This document shows positions 38,470-47,400 of a DNA stretch of 64,000 nt, piece after piece. The DNA lies in the NCBI RefSeq assembly GCF_041260665.1, contig NZ_JBGCCT010000001.1, forward strand, positions 434,001-498,000. Direction: 5' to 3'. Position numbers and translations under genes: made by a program. A model generated the notes under the pieces. The model made no database searches and was not told the DNA's origin. It saw only the letters and a program-made list of their open reading frames with translations. How positions within the stretch are numbered: position 1 is the stretch's first letter; the number at the start of each line of letters is the position of its first letter. The stretch is from Catenulispora sp. GP43. Lineage in GTDB: Bacteria > Actinomycetota > Actinomycetes > Streptomycetales > Catenulisporaceae.

Positions 38470-39888
38470 TCACGCCGCCGCCGGGAGCACCGCCAGGGTG
38501 CGCTCGTGGACCTCCCTGACCGAGCGGACATCGGGGTAGCGCGCGAACAGGTTGCCGGCCGTGGTGCGCAGCCGGTCCTCGACCCGCTTGGAGCGCAGCC
38601 GCTGCACCAGCTCGGCGCCGCCGTGCAGGTAGGCCACCGCGGCCTCGGGCTCGCGCTGCTGGAGCCGGACCGTGGCCATCCCGACCACGTTCAGCGCCCG
38701 GCTGCGCAGGTAGGACTCGTCGGCCGAGAGCAGCTCCACGGCCCGGTCGAGGTTCTTCGCGGCCTGCTCGGTGAGCTGCGGGTAGCGGTAGGCCAGGTCG
38801 CGGAAGGAGTGGCCGTTCTCCCCGTAGAGCTCGGCCTCGGTGAAGAACCCGAGCCATGCCGGGTCCCCGGAGCGCTCCGGGCCGCCCTGCCCGCCGGGGA
38901 ACAGGTCCTCGGCGGCGGCCACCGCGCGGCGGCAGTTGTCGCTGTCGCCCAGGTTGGCGTAGGCCCGGGCCTCCATCGCGGCCAGCAGCGACTGCATGCG
39001 CGCGGTGGTGGTGCCGTGGCTGCCGTACTGGGCCAGGTGGACCAGCTCCAGGGCGTCCTGCGCGCGGTTGATGTGGATCATCTGGCGGGCCATGGTGGCC
39101 AGCACGTGCGCGCCCAGCGGGGTGTCGCCGGCCTCGCGGGCGGCGTGCAGGGCCAGCACGAAGTAGCGCTGCGCCGAGGGTTGCATGCCGATGTCATAGG
39201 CCATCCAACCGGCGAGGAGCGCCAGTTCCGCGGCGGTCCGGAACAGGCGCTCCGACAAAGCCGGCGCGTAGTTGTCCCGTAACAGCTCGGTTACCTCGTG
39301 CAACTGCCCGACCACGGCCATCCGGCGCAGACCCCCGCCGCACTGCGCGTCCCAGCTCCGGAACAGGCGCGTGGTCTCCTCCAGGCGGTCCATCTCCTCG
39401 GGGCTGACCCGGCCGGGCAGCCGGCCGTTGGCCGAGTGCTGCTCCGGCACCGGGCTGAGCCAGCGCTTCATCGGCTCGATCAGCGACGGGCCGGCGGACA
39501 GCGACAGCGAGGTGCCCAGGAAGCCGCGGCGGTTGAGCATCAGGTCGCTGCGGGCGAAGTCGCCGAGCAGCTCGATCGAGCGCCGGCCGGCCCAGGGCAG
39601 GTCCACCCCGGAGGTCGCCGGCGGCGCGGCGGGCTCGCGCAGGCCCAGCTCGGCGTGGGTGATGACGGTGCCGAAGCGCTCGGAGAAGAGCTCGACCAGG
39701 ATGCGCGGGGCGGGGTCGCGGGGATGCTCACCGTCGAGCCAGCGGCGCACGCGCGAGGTGTCGGTGGAGACGTGAGCCGCCCCCAGCTGTCTCGCGCGTT
39801 TGTTGACCAGTCTCGCCAGTTCCCCCTTCGACCACCCGGAACGCTGGAACCAAGAATTGAGGAGTTCGTTGGGCGGCTTGCCGGTCAT
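38470..39888 (-). CDS. nsdA: NsdA-like regulator with TPR-type helical domain
   Basis: A 472-residue protein. The N-terminal helix-turn-helix-like region (ELARLVNKRARQLGAAHVSTDTSRVRRWLDG, shown in part: WSKGELARLVNKRARQL) is followed by a linker and a TPR-like helical domain (about 195-460). Its position next to amtB-glnK-glnD matches nsdA of S. coelicolor, a repressor of sporulation and antibiotic production, and the N-terminal sequence looks the same. The target genes are not visible. ATG at 39888 with a GGGGG-containing site upstream. The gene ends 200 bases before the amtB start. Confidence 0.8.
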   Translation of the reverse strand: MTGKPPNELLNSWFQRSGWSKGELARLVNKRARQLGAAHVSTDTSRVRRWLDGEHPRDPAPRILVELFSERFGTVITHAELGLREPAAPPATSGVDLPWAGRRSIELLGDFARSDLMLNRRGFLGTSLSLSAGPSLIEPMKRWLSPVPEQHSANGRLPGRVSPEEMDRLEETTRLFRSWDAQCGGGLRRMAVVGQLHEVTELLRDNYAPALSERLFRTAAELALLAGWMAYDIGMQPSAQRYFVLALHAAREAGDTPLGAHVLATMARQMIHINRAQDALELVHLAQYGSHGTTTARMQSLLAAMEARAYANLGDSDNCRRAVAAAEDLFPGGQGGPERSGDPAWLGFFTEAELYGENGHSFRDLAYRYPQLTEQAAKNLDRAVELLSADESYLRSRALNVVGMATVRLQQREPEAAVAYLHGGAELVQRLRSKRVEDRLRTTAGNLFARYPDVRSVREVHERTLAVLPAAA

Positions 39889-40113
39889 TCTTTACTGCCC
39901 CCTGGAGATTCACGCCGGTCCGGCCGGAATGCGAAACCCTGTGTTGCAGAACGTAACCGCACCGCGACGATGCCCGCAGCCGAACGTTTTCGAACACTGC
40001 GATTCGCCACGGTTCGCCACCTTGTCGAACCACAGTCGTCGGACGACGTAGGTCTAACGACCTTCCCGGGTGGGCAGCGTGACCCCGAGGCGTCCGTCGG
40101 CGTTGGAGGAAGC

Positions 40114-40605
40114 ATGCGAGTACGCCTGGGGGTAACCCGCCGCGCCCACGCCAGGCCCGCGGCGGCACTGCGGCTGCCCGCGGCCTACGACCTGCTGGAC
40201 GTGCCGGCCGCCGCCGGGCGCCGGGTGCTGCTGCAGCTGGAGCGGCTGGGGACGCCGCTGGGGCCGGTGCTGACGGTGCCGGCCGGGCACGGGGTGGACG
40301 GGAGCCGGCTGCGGTTCTTCGTGGAGGCCGGGACCACGGCCTCCTTCCTGGGGGATCTGAAGGAGCTCGGCTGGGAGCCGGCCGACACGGACGTCCGGAC
40401 GATCGGCGTGGTGCTGGCCGCCGACACACCGCTGCCGGCGGCGGGCAGTCCGCGGTGGGTGCGGCCGCCGGAGACCGTGCCGGAGGGGCGGCCCGAGCGC
40501 GGCGCGGTGCTGCCGCCGGCGCGGCTGCTGCTCGGGGCGCTGGCGCACGCCTGCCGGCGGGGTGAGCAGCGGGGGCCTTTGTTCGCGGGGAGTCGGGTGG
40601 GGTAG
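40114..40605 (+). CDS. Truncated bifunctional DNA primase/polymerase-like protein
   Basis: A 163-residue protein. From AYDLLDVPAAAGRRVLLQLE to ARLLLGALAHACRRG it resembles the C-terminal two-thirds of the small primase/polymerase N-domain (AEP-like) proteins found between nsdA and ftsY in streptomycetes. The N-terminal part, which normally carries a Cys-rich CSCG-type zinc cluster and the start of the fold, is missing; an Arg/Ala-rich MRVRLGVTRRAHARP replaces it. One of the presumed acidic active-site positions may persist in YDLLDV. ATG with GGAGGA upstream, so it is translated. Function is doubtful. Confidence 0.6.
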   Translation: MRVRLGVTRRAHARPAAALRLPAAYDLLDVPAAAGRRVLLQLERLGTPLGPVLTVPAGHGVDGSRLRFFVEAGTTASFLGDLKELGWEPADTDVRTIGVVLAADTPLPAAGSPRWVRPPETVPEGRPERGAVLPPARLLLGALAHACRRGEQRGPLFAGSRVG

Positions 40606-40614
40606 CCGGGGCAT

Positions 40615-40662
40615 CCCGATCCCGAGCCCGATGCCAAGCCCGATGCCGAGCCCGATCCCGCC
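40615..40662. repeat. 12-bp imperfect tandem repeat before ftsY
   Basis: Four 12-mers built from CCCGAT plus CCCGAG, GCCAAG, GCCGAG or CCCGCC run from 40615 to 40662, 9 bases past the preceding stop. The tract lies in the spacer that should hold the ftsY promoter. Confidence 0.8.
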
Positions 40663-40761
40663 GAGCCGACCGGCCGCGGCCACGCCCGGGTCGGCCCCGA
40701 GCCCGCCCCGGCGGCCGCCGAACGGCCGAACCGACCGGCTCCACATGCGAGGATGTCTCCC

Positions 40762-41955
40762 ATGGAGTTCCTCGTCATCGGCATCGTCATCGCGGCCATA
40801 GCCGTCATCGGCGCGACCGCCCTGTTCTTCCGTGCCCGAGGCCGTGGGCGCGCGGTGGACGCGCCGCCCGCCGCACCGTCGGTGCCGGCGGGGAAGGCGC
40901 AGGAGGCGCCCTCCGGGGGTGGGAGCACCACCGTCGCGGAGCGTGCTCCGCCGGTGGCCGCCGCGCCGGCGCCGAGTGCGGCCGAGGCCGAGGCGGCGCC
41001 GGAGATCGAGGTGCCGGAGCCCACCGCCGGACGGCTGGTGCGGCTGCGCTCCCGGCTCTCGCGCTCGCAGGGGACGCTGGGGCAGGGGCTGCTGAAGCTG
41101 CTGAGCCGCGACAAGCTCGACGAGGCGACGTGGGAGGAGATCGAGGACACGCTGCTGGCCGCCGATCTCGGGGTGGGGCCGGCGACCGAGCTGGTCGAGC
41201 GGCTGCGGACCAGCACCCGGGTGCAGGGCTCGCGGTCGGTGGACGAGGCCCGGGCGCTGCTGCGCGAGGAGCTGATCGCGCTGATCGACCCGACGCTCGA
41301 CCGGACGCTGAAGGTGGCCAAGCACCCCGCCGCCGACGGGGCGCCGGAGCGCCCGGCCGTGGCGATGGTGGTCGGGGTCAACGGGACCGGGAAGACCACC
41401 ACCACCGGCAAGCTCGCACGCGTGCTGGTCGCCGACGGCTACACCGTCGTGCTGGGCGCGGCCGACACCTTCCGGGCCGCCGCCGCCGACCAGCTGCAGA
41501 CCTGGGGCCAGCGGGTCGGTGCCTACACCGTGCGCGGGGCCGAGGGCGCCGACCCGGCGTCGGTGGCGTTCGAGGCGGTCAAGGAGGGCACCGGGATGGG
41601 CGTGGACACCGTGCTCATCGACACCGCCGGGCGGCTGCACACCAAGACCGGGCTGATGGACGAGCTCGGCAAGGTCAAGCGGGTCGCCGAGAAGCAGGGC
41701 ACGGTGGACGAGGTCCTGCTGGTGCTGGACGCCACCACCGGGCAGAACGGCCTGGTGCAGGCCCGGGTGTTCGCCGAGGTGGTGAACATCACCGGCATCG
41801 TGCTGACCAAGCTGGACGGCACCGCCAAGGGCGGCATCGTCGTGGCCGTGCAGAAGGAGCTGGGCGTGCCGGTCAAGCTCGTGGGGCTCGGCGAGGGCCC
41901 GGACGACCTGGCGCCGTTCGACCCCGAGGCGTTCGTGGACGCCCTGCTCCAGTAG
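40762..41955 (+). CDS. ftsY: Signal recognition particle receptor FtsY
   Basis: An SRP GTPase that docks ribosome-SRP complexes at the membrane. 397 residues: an N-terminal TM helix (FLVIGIVIAAIAVIGATALFF), an acidic Pro/Ala-rich linker, the N domain (from LVRLRSRLSRSQ) and the G domain with GVNGTGKTTTTGKLA, ADTFRAAAADQL, DTAGRLHTK and TKLDGTAKGG. A membrane-anchored FtsY is usual in actinobacteria. ATG 40762 fits a GAGG site better than ATG 40753. It should partner Ffh, which is not in the window although glnD-ffh adjacency is common. Confidence 0.96.
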   Translation: MEFLVIGIVIAAIAVIGATALFFRARGRGRAVDAPPAAPSVPAGKAQEAPSGGGSTTVAERAPPVAAAPAPSAAEAEAAPEIEVPEPTAGRLVRLRSRLSRSQGTLGQGLLKLLSRDKLDEATWEEIEDTLLAADLGVGPATELVERLRTSTRVQGSRSVDEARALLREELIALIDPTLDRTLKVAKHPAADGAPERPAVAMVVGVNGTGKTTTTGKLARVLVADGYTVVLGAADTFRAAAADQLQTWGQRVGAYTVRGAEGADPASVAFEAVKEGTGMGVDTVLIDTAGRLHTKTGLMDELGKVKRVAEKQGTVDEVLLVLDATTGQNGLVQARVFAEVVNITGIVLTKLDGTAKGGIVVAVQKELGVPVKLVGLGEGPDDLAPFDPEAFVDALLQ

Positions 41956-41978
41956 CCGGGACGAAGAAGACGAGACAG

Positions 41979-42012
41979 CGAAGGGCGGCCGGGGACATCC
42001 GGCCGCCCTTCG
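41979..42012. terminator. Terminator between ftsY and the convergent helical-protein gene
   Basis: A perfect 14-bp stem (41979-41992 with 41999-42012) and a 6-base loop, placed 23 bases after the ftsY stop and 13 bases after the - strand stop. It is usable in both directions. Confidence 0.9.
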
Positions 42013-42025
42013 TCGTGTCAGCGGC

Positions 42026-42973
42026 TCACTCGCTGTCCACCAGCCGCTCGATCCGCTGCACCACGTCGGCCTGGAAGCAGTTGTGCATGTGCTGCATCCC
42101 CTTGAAGCCGCTCACGCTGTCCAGCACGTGCCGGGTGTTCGCGTAGATCCCCTGCAGCCGGCCGGCCGCCATCGCGATCTGCTTCAGCACCCAGGTGATC
42201 TCCACCTGGGCCTGGGCCGCGACCGCCGGCGTCATCGTGCCCACCGACAGCACCTCCTCGACCAGGAAGCCGCCGAGCGAGCCGACGAGCAGGTTGATCA
42301 GGCCGGCGATGGTCCCCTCGGCCAGGGCCGCCTCGCCGCGCAGGCCGCGCAGCGTCTCGGCGCTCTTGGCCAGGTTGTCGGCCAGGGTGTCGAGCTCGGC
42401 CAGGAAGTCGGCCAGCAGCGGGTAGAAGCGCTCGGCGGTCTCGTCGTCCCAGCCGCTGTGCAGGGCGGCGGCGGCCGAGCACAGGTCGGTGACGGTCTGC
42501 TGGACGTGGGCGTGCGCGGCGTCCCAGGCCTTGGCGGCCCGCTCCAGCTCGTCCGGGTCGCCGGTGAGCTTGTCCAGGAGCACGAACGGGCTGGGCAGGC
42601 CGGTGTGGTGCGAGACCCAGACCAGCAGCCGCTTCTCCAGGCCGGTGATGCCGACCAGGTGCAGATGCGGATGCGGCACTTCCAGATGCGGGAAGTGGCG
42701 CTTGGCCAGGGCCTCCAGCTTCTCCTGGTCGCGCGCGGCCACGTGCTCCGGGCGGGGCTCGGGCTCGCGCCCCTGCGGCATCGCCTCGGCCCGGGCGAGG
42801 AACTCCTCGATGCTGTGGACCTCGGCCGCGGTCTGCCCGATCTGCTCGGTCAGCTCCGGGCCGGGCGCCTCCTTCAGCTTGCGGCTCTGGTTGCGGACCA
42901 CCAGCACGCCCAGGCCCCACATGCCGAAGATCAACACCGCGAAACTCAGGCCCGTGATGAGCATGATCTTCAC
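42026..42973 (-). CDS. Membrane-anchored helical protein with WXG100-like segment
   Basis: A 315-residue protein with an N-terminal TM helix (IMLITGLSFAVLIFGMWGLGVLVV). The C-terminal half is amphipathic helix with ELERAAKAWDAAHAHVQQTV, LHSGWDDETAERFYPLLADF and ETLRGLRGEAAL, a heptad and Trp pattern like WXG100/PPE-type type VII secretion partners. A hydrophobic stretch (TIAGLINLLVGSLGGFLVEE) follows. Function unknown. The GTG overlaps the stop of the next smaller gene (GTGA), with GGAAGG upstream. No ESX ATPase is nearby. Confidence 0.6.
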   Translation of the reverse strand: MKIMLITGLSFAVLIFGMWGLGVLVVRNQSRKLKEAPGPELTEQIGQTAAEVHSIEEFLARAEAMPQGREPEPRPEHVAARDQEKLEALAKRHFPHLEVPHPHLHLVGITGLEKRLLVWVSHHTGLPSPFVLLDKLTGDPDELERAAKAWDAAHAHVQQTVTDLCSAAAALHSGWDDETAERFYPLLADFLAELDTLADNLAKSAETLRGLRGEAALAEGTIAGLINLLVGSLGGFLVEEVLSVGTMTPAVAAQAQVEITWVLKQIAMAAGRLQGIYANTRHVLDSVSGFKGMQHMHNCFQADVVQRIERLVDSE

Positions 42974-43350
42974 GACGCGCCGCCTTCCGTCTGCAGCGGG
43001 ATCCGCCGGCGCCACGGGAAGGAGTCGGCGGTCCACTCCGAGACCTGCGACAGGGCCGAGTCGGGGCGGTCCGGGTCCGGGCCGTCCGGGTTGGTGCCGA
43101 TCGCGCGGCCGCCGTCCAGGCCGGCGATGAAGTGCTCGAGCACCTCGCAGGCCTCGGCGATGTCCTTCTCGGTCTCCGGGAGCCGCTTGTGGTACGCGTC
43201 GCGGACCTCGGTCGCCTCGAACATCTTCCCGAACGCGAAGTCGTGGACCCGGGCCCCCTCCAGCTTGCCGGGGACTTCGCGCAGCGACGCCTCCGCGGCC
43301 CGGAGCGCGGCCATGAACGCGTCCATCCGGCCGGTCAGGTCCGTCGTCAC
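42970..43350 (-). CDS. Small helical partner protein (WXG100/EspC-like)
   Basis: A 126-residue protein, helical throughout (TDLTGRMDAFMAALRAAEAS, ATEVRDAYHKRLPETEKDIA), then an Asp/Pro-rich tail with SALSQVSEWTADSFPWRRRI. The size and helical pattern suggest a partner of the following membrane-anchored protein, with which it overlaps by 4 bases. It could be a small secreted or cytosolic helper like EspC-type proteins, but the canonical WxG is not evident. GTG 43350 has GGGAGGGG upstream and is favoured over longer frames. Confidence 0.55.
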   Translation of the reverse strand: MTTDLTGRMDAFMAALRAAEASLREVPGKLEGARVHDFAFGKMFEATEVRDAYHKRLPETEKDIAEACEVLEHFIAGLDGGRAIGTNPDGPDPDRPDSALSQVSEWTADSFPWRRRIPLQTEGGAS

Positions 43351-43432
43351 TGAACCCCTCCCATCTCCTCGATCCGACGCGGAGCCTACTCCGGGTTGCG
43401 AGGTTCGCAGCACCCCGCGAACACTGGTTCCC

Positions 43433-43837
43433 ATGTATGAGATCAAGGTCGAGCGCACCGACGACGGGCGCTACATCGCCACCAACGAGCGCGGCGCCCG
43501 CATCGAGCTGAGCGGGGACGGCCAGGGCCCGAACTTCTCCCCGGTGGAGTTGCTGCTGGTCGCGGTGGCCGGGTGCAACATCGTCACCACCGAGCCGCTG
43601 ACCGCGCAGCGCGGGCACCGGATGACGAAGCTGGTGGCGACGGCGACCTCGGAGAAGATCGAGCGGAACAAGCTCGGGCCGGTGACCCTGGCCTACGACG
43701 TGGAACTGCCCGCCGGCGACGCCGACGCCGAGAAGGTTTTCCGAGACGTCGCCGAGCGGGTGGAGGAGCGGCACTGCACGGTCAGCCGCTCACTGCGCGA
43801 GGGCACACCGGTGAATCTGGACCTCGACGGCGTCTGA
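43433..43837 (+). CDS. OsmC/Ohr family peroxiredoxin
   Basis: A 134-residue protein of the OsmC superfamily. The peroxidatic Cys48 is in VAVAGCNIV and the resolving Cys115 in ERHCTVSRS, both present, so thiol-dependent reduction of organic hydroperoxides is likely. It belongs to the OsmC-like branch and not classical Ohr. ATG 43433 has no ribosome site. TTGCGA (43396-43401) and AACACT (43420-43425), 18 bases apart, would start the transcript at the ATG, so a leaderless message is possible. The gene is convergent with GNAT. Confidence 0.85.
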   Translation: MYEIKVERTDDGRYIATNERGARIELSGDGQGPNFSPVELLLVAVAGCNIVTTEPLTAQRGHRMTKLVATATSEKIERNKLGPVTLAYDVELPAGDADAEKVFRDVAERVEERHCTVSRSLREGTPVNLDLDGV

Positions 43838-43843
43838 TCCCCT

Positions 43844-44407
43844 CTACCGCGGCACCGGATCCGTGTGCAGGATCCGGTGGAACTGCCTGCTGTCCGACCA
43901 CTTCCCGTTGATGTACAGGTGCGCGCGGGACATCCCGATCTCCTCGAACCCGCACTTGGCCAGCACCCGCTGGGAGGCGGCGTTCTCCACGTTCGTCCCG
44001 GCCTCGATGCGGTGCAGGTTCCAGGTCCGGAGGGCGTGGTCGCACACCCCGTTGACCGCCGCGGTGGCCAGGCCCCGGCCGATGAGGGTGGCGTCCACCC
44101 AGTAGCCCATCCGGGCATTGAGGAAGATGCCCAGCTCGATCCCCGACAGCGTGATGCTGCCGTAGACCTCGTCGTCGCCGAGGTCGAAGGCCCAGCGCTG
44201 GACCCGGCCCGCGGCCCGCTCCTGGTCGAACTTCACGAGCTGCCTGGCCTGCCCGGCCTCGGTGTAGAACTCGTCCGGACGGATCGGCTCCCACGGCTCC
44301 AGGTGCGCGAAGTTGCGCTTGTAGGCGCGCGCGTAGGCCGCCGCGTCGGCCACCCGGACCGGCCGCAGGACGACATCGTCGGACAGCCGTATTTCCTCAC
44401 TGGTCAT
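43844..44407 (-). CDS. GNAT acetyltransferase (RimJ/RimL-like)
   Basis: A 187-residue acetyl-CoA-dependent N-acetyltransferase. IRLSDDVVLRPVRVADAAAY at the N-terminus, the acetyl-CoA loop in ATLIGRGLATAAVNGVCDHA (Q/RxxGxG/A-like), and AGTNVENAASQRVLAKCGFEEIG are standard for the RimJ/RimL group that modifies ribosomal proteins or other N-termini. The substrate is unknown. ATG overlaps nothing but lies 16 bases after smc, so it is in the same transcript. Confidence 0.85.
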   Translation of the reverse strand: MTSEEIRLSDDVVLRPVRVADAAAYARAYKRNFAHLEPWEPIRPDEFYTEAGQARQLVKFDQERAAGRVQRWAFDLGDDEVYGSITLSGIELGIFLNARMGYWVDATLIGRGLATAAVNGVCDHALRTWNLHRIEAGTNVENAASQRVLAKCGFEEIGMSRAHLYINGKWSDSRQFHRILHTDPVPR

Positions 44408-44423
44408 CGCAGCAGGGTAAGGC

Positions 44424-47400
44424 TCAGACCGTTTCGTCTTCCATCGTCTTTCCGGAGGCCATCCTCGCGACGTCCTGCGCGGTCTGCGCCGGGACGACCT
44501 TGGGCGCGTCGTTCATCGTCCCGGTCGCCTTGTCGCGCAGCTTCTGGCTGATGACCGTGGTGACGCCGTCCCCGCGCATGGTGACGCCGTACAGCGCGTC
44601 GGCGACCTCCATGGTGCGCTTCTGGTGCGTGATCACGATCAGCTGCGAGGTGGCCCGCAGCTCCTCCATGATGTTGATCAGGCGGCCCAGGTTGGTGTCG
44701 TCCAGCGCCGCCTCGACCTCGTCCATGATGTAGAACGGCGAGGGCCGGGCCTTGAAGATCGACACCAGGAACGCCACGGCGGTCAGCGAGCGCTCGCCGC
44801 CGGACAGCAGCGACAGGCGCTTGACCTTCTTGCCCGGCGGGCGGGCCTCGACCTCGATGCCGGTGGTCAGCATGTCCTCGGGGTCGGTGAGGATCAGCCG
44901 GCCGTCGCCGCCGGGGAACAGGCGGGAGAACACGCCCTCGAACTCGCGCGCGACGTCGGCGTAGGCCTCGGTGAAGACCTGCTCGACCCGGTCGTCGACC
45001 TCCTTGATGATGTCCAGCAGGTCCTTGCGGGTCTTCTTCAGGTCCTCCAGCTGCTCGGACAGGAACTGGTGCCGCTCCTCCAGCGCCGCGAACTCCTCCA
45101 GCGCCAGCGGGTTGACCTTGCCCAGGGCCGCGTAGTCCTTCTCCGCCTTCTTCAGCCGGCGCTGCTGCTCGGCCCGGTCGTAGGGCACCGGGATGTCGCC
45201 CTGGACGGTCGGCGGGATCGGCACCTCGGGGCCGTACTCGGCGACCAGCACGTCGGCCTCGACGCCGTGCTCGGCCAGCGCCTTCTCCTCCATCTGCTCG
45301 ATGCGCATCCGGCGCTCGGCGCGGGCCACCTCGTCGCGGTGCACCGAGTCGGTGAGCTTCTCCAGCTCGCCGGACAGCTCGCGGACCCGGGCGCGGACGA
45401 CCTGGATCTGGGCGTCGTGCTCGACCCGGGCGCGCTCGGCCTCCTCGCGCCGGGTCTGGGCCAGCGCCAGGGACTGCTCCAGGTGCCGGATGACCTGCTC
45501 GAAGCCGTGGGCAACGGCCCGGGCCACCTCGGCCTCCTCGGCCAGGCGCTCGGCGCGCTCTATGGCCCGCTCGCGGGCCTCGCGCTCCTGCTGCGCGGCG
45601 CGGTCCAGCTGGTCGGCGCGGCCGGCCAGGGCCCGGGCGCGCTCCTCGGCGGTGCGCACCGCCAGGCGGGCCTCCATCTCCGCGGTGCGCGCGGCGGTGG
45701 CCTCCTGCGCGAACTCGTCGCGGCGGCTCGTCGACAGCGCGTCGCCGAGCTCCTCGGCCGCGGCGGCCGCCTCCTGCGCCGCCAGGAGCTGGCCTTCCAG
45801 TTCCTCGATTTGGGCCAGGTCGCGGTCGCGGGCCTCCTCGGCCTTCGCGATCGCGGCGACGAAGCGCTCCACCTCGCCGAGCGCGGCCCGGGCCTGGCCG
45901 CCGAGCCGGCCCAGCTGCTGCGCGACGCCGGCCTTCTGGCTGTCGGCCTCGCGGCGCTGCGCCATCAGCGCGTCCACCCGGGCCTTGGCGGTCTGCCGCT
46001 CGGCGGTGGCGAACTCCAGCTCGGTGCGCAGCCGCTCGGCGCGGGCGCCGGCCTCGTAGAGCTTCTCGGCGGCCTCGTCGACCGCGGCCTGGACCTCCAG
46101 CAGCGTCGGCGCCGAGGACGAGCCGCCGCGCGCCGAGTCCCGGCCCAGCACGTCGCCATCCCTGGTCACGGCCCGCACGTCCGGGGTCCGGCCGATCAGC
46201 TCGGAGGCCTCGGACAGGTCCTCGACCACGGCCATCCGGTTCAGCAGCCGGGTGAACGCCGGGCGCAGCTCCTCCTGGACCTGGATCAGGTCGATGACAT
46301 AGCGGGCGTTGCCGGGCAGTTCGGGCCAGTCGCCGTCGTCGGAATAGGAGACGTCGCCGCCCACGATGACCGTGGCCTGGCCGGCGTCCTCGGCCTTCAG
46401 CAGCCGGATCGCGTTCACCGCGCTGTCCACGCTGGTCACCGCGACCGCGTCGGCGGCGGTGCCGAGCGCGGCGGCCACCGCGGCCTCGGCGCCGGACTCC
46501 ACGGTCAGTATCGCCGCGACGCTGCCGAGCAGTCCGGACAGCCGGTCGGTGGCGGCCAGCAGGGCGCCGGCGCCGTCCTTGCGGTTCAGGCCGAGTTCGA
46601 GGGCTTCCTTGCGGGCGGCGAAGCCGGCGTGCTCCTTCTGCGCCTCGCGTTCGGCGGCGCGCAGCTCGGTGAGCTTCTCCTCGGACTCCGACAGCGCCTG
46701 CGAGGCCATTTCGACCTCGTCGTCCAGCCCCCCGCCGTCCGTCTCCAGGGTCTCGACCTCGGCCTTGAGCTCGTCGTACTCGCGCTGCACCCCGGCGGCC
46801 CGGCCCCGGGCCTCCTCGGCGGCGGCGCCGAGGCGGCCGATCTCGGCGTCGGCGGCGGCGGCCTTGGAACGCATGGCGCCGACCCGGCCGTCCAGCTTGG
46901 CCAGGCTCTCGCGCTGGTCGGCGGCGGCCCGCACGGAGGCGGCCAGCCGGCGCTCCTCCTGCTGCAGCGCGCTCTCGGCGTCGGTGCGCTGCATGACCGC
47001 GCCGGCCAGGCTCTCCTGAGCCTCGGCGATCTCCTCGGCGAGTTCGGCCTCTTCCTCGCGGATCCGCATGGCCTCGGCCTGCATCTCCTCCGGGTCGCGG
47101 CCGTGCCGCTCCTCGGGGGCGGTGCGCGAGGCGTTGCGGACCCGCTCGACGGCCAGCTGCGCCGAGCCGCGGTAGCGCTCCTTCAGGGAACTGAGGCGGT
47201 ACCAGGTCTCCTGGGACTCGGCGAGGTACGGCACCAGAGCGGCGCCGCGCTGTTCGAGCTCGGTCTCCTGGGCCTGCGCCTCGGCGTAGGCCCGCTCCAG
47301 CTGCTTGCGCCGGACCTTCATGGCCTCTTCGTCAGCGGCCTCCTGCTCGAAGGCCAGGCGCATGCCGACCAGGTCGTCGGCGAGCAGGCGCAGCCGGGCG

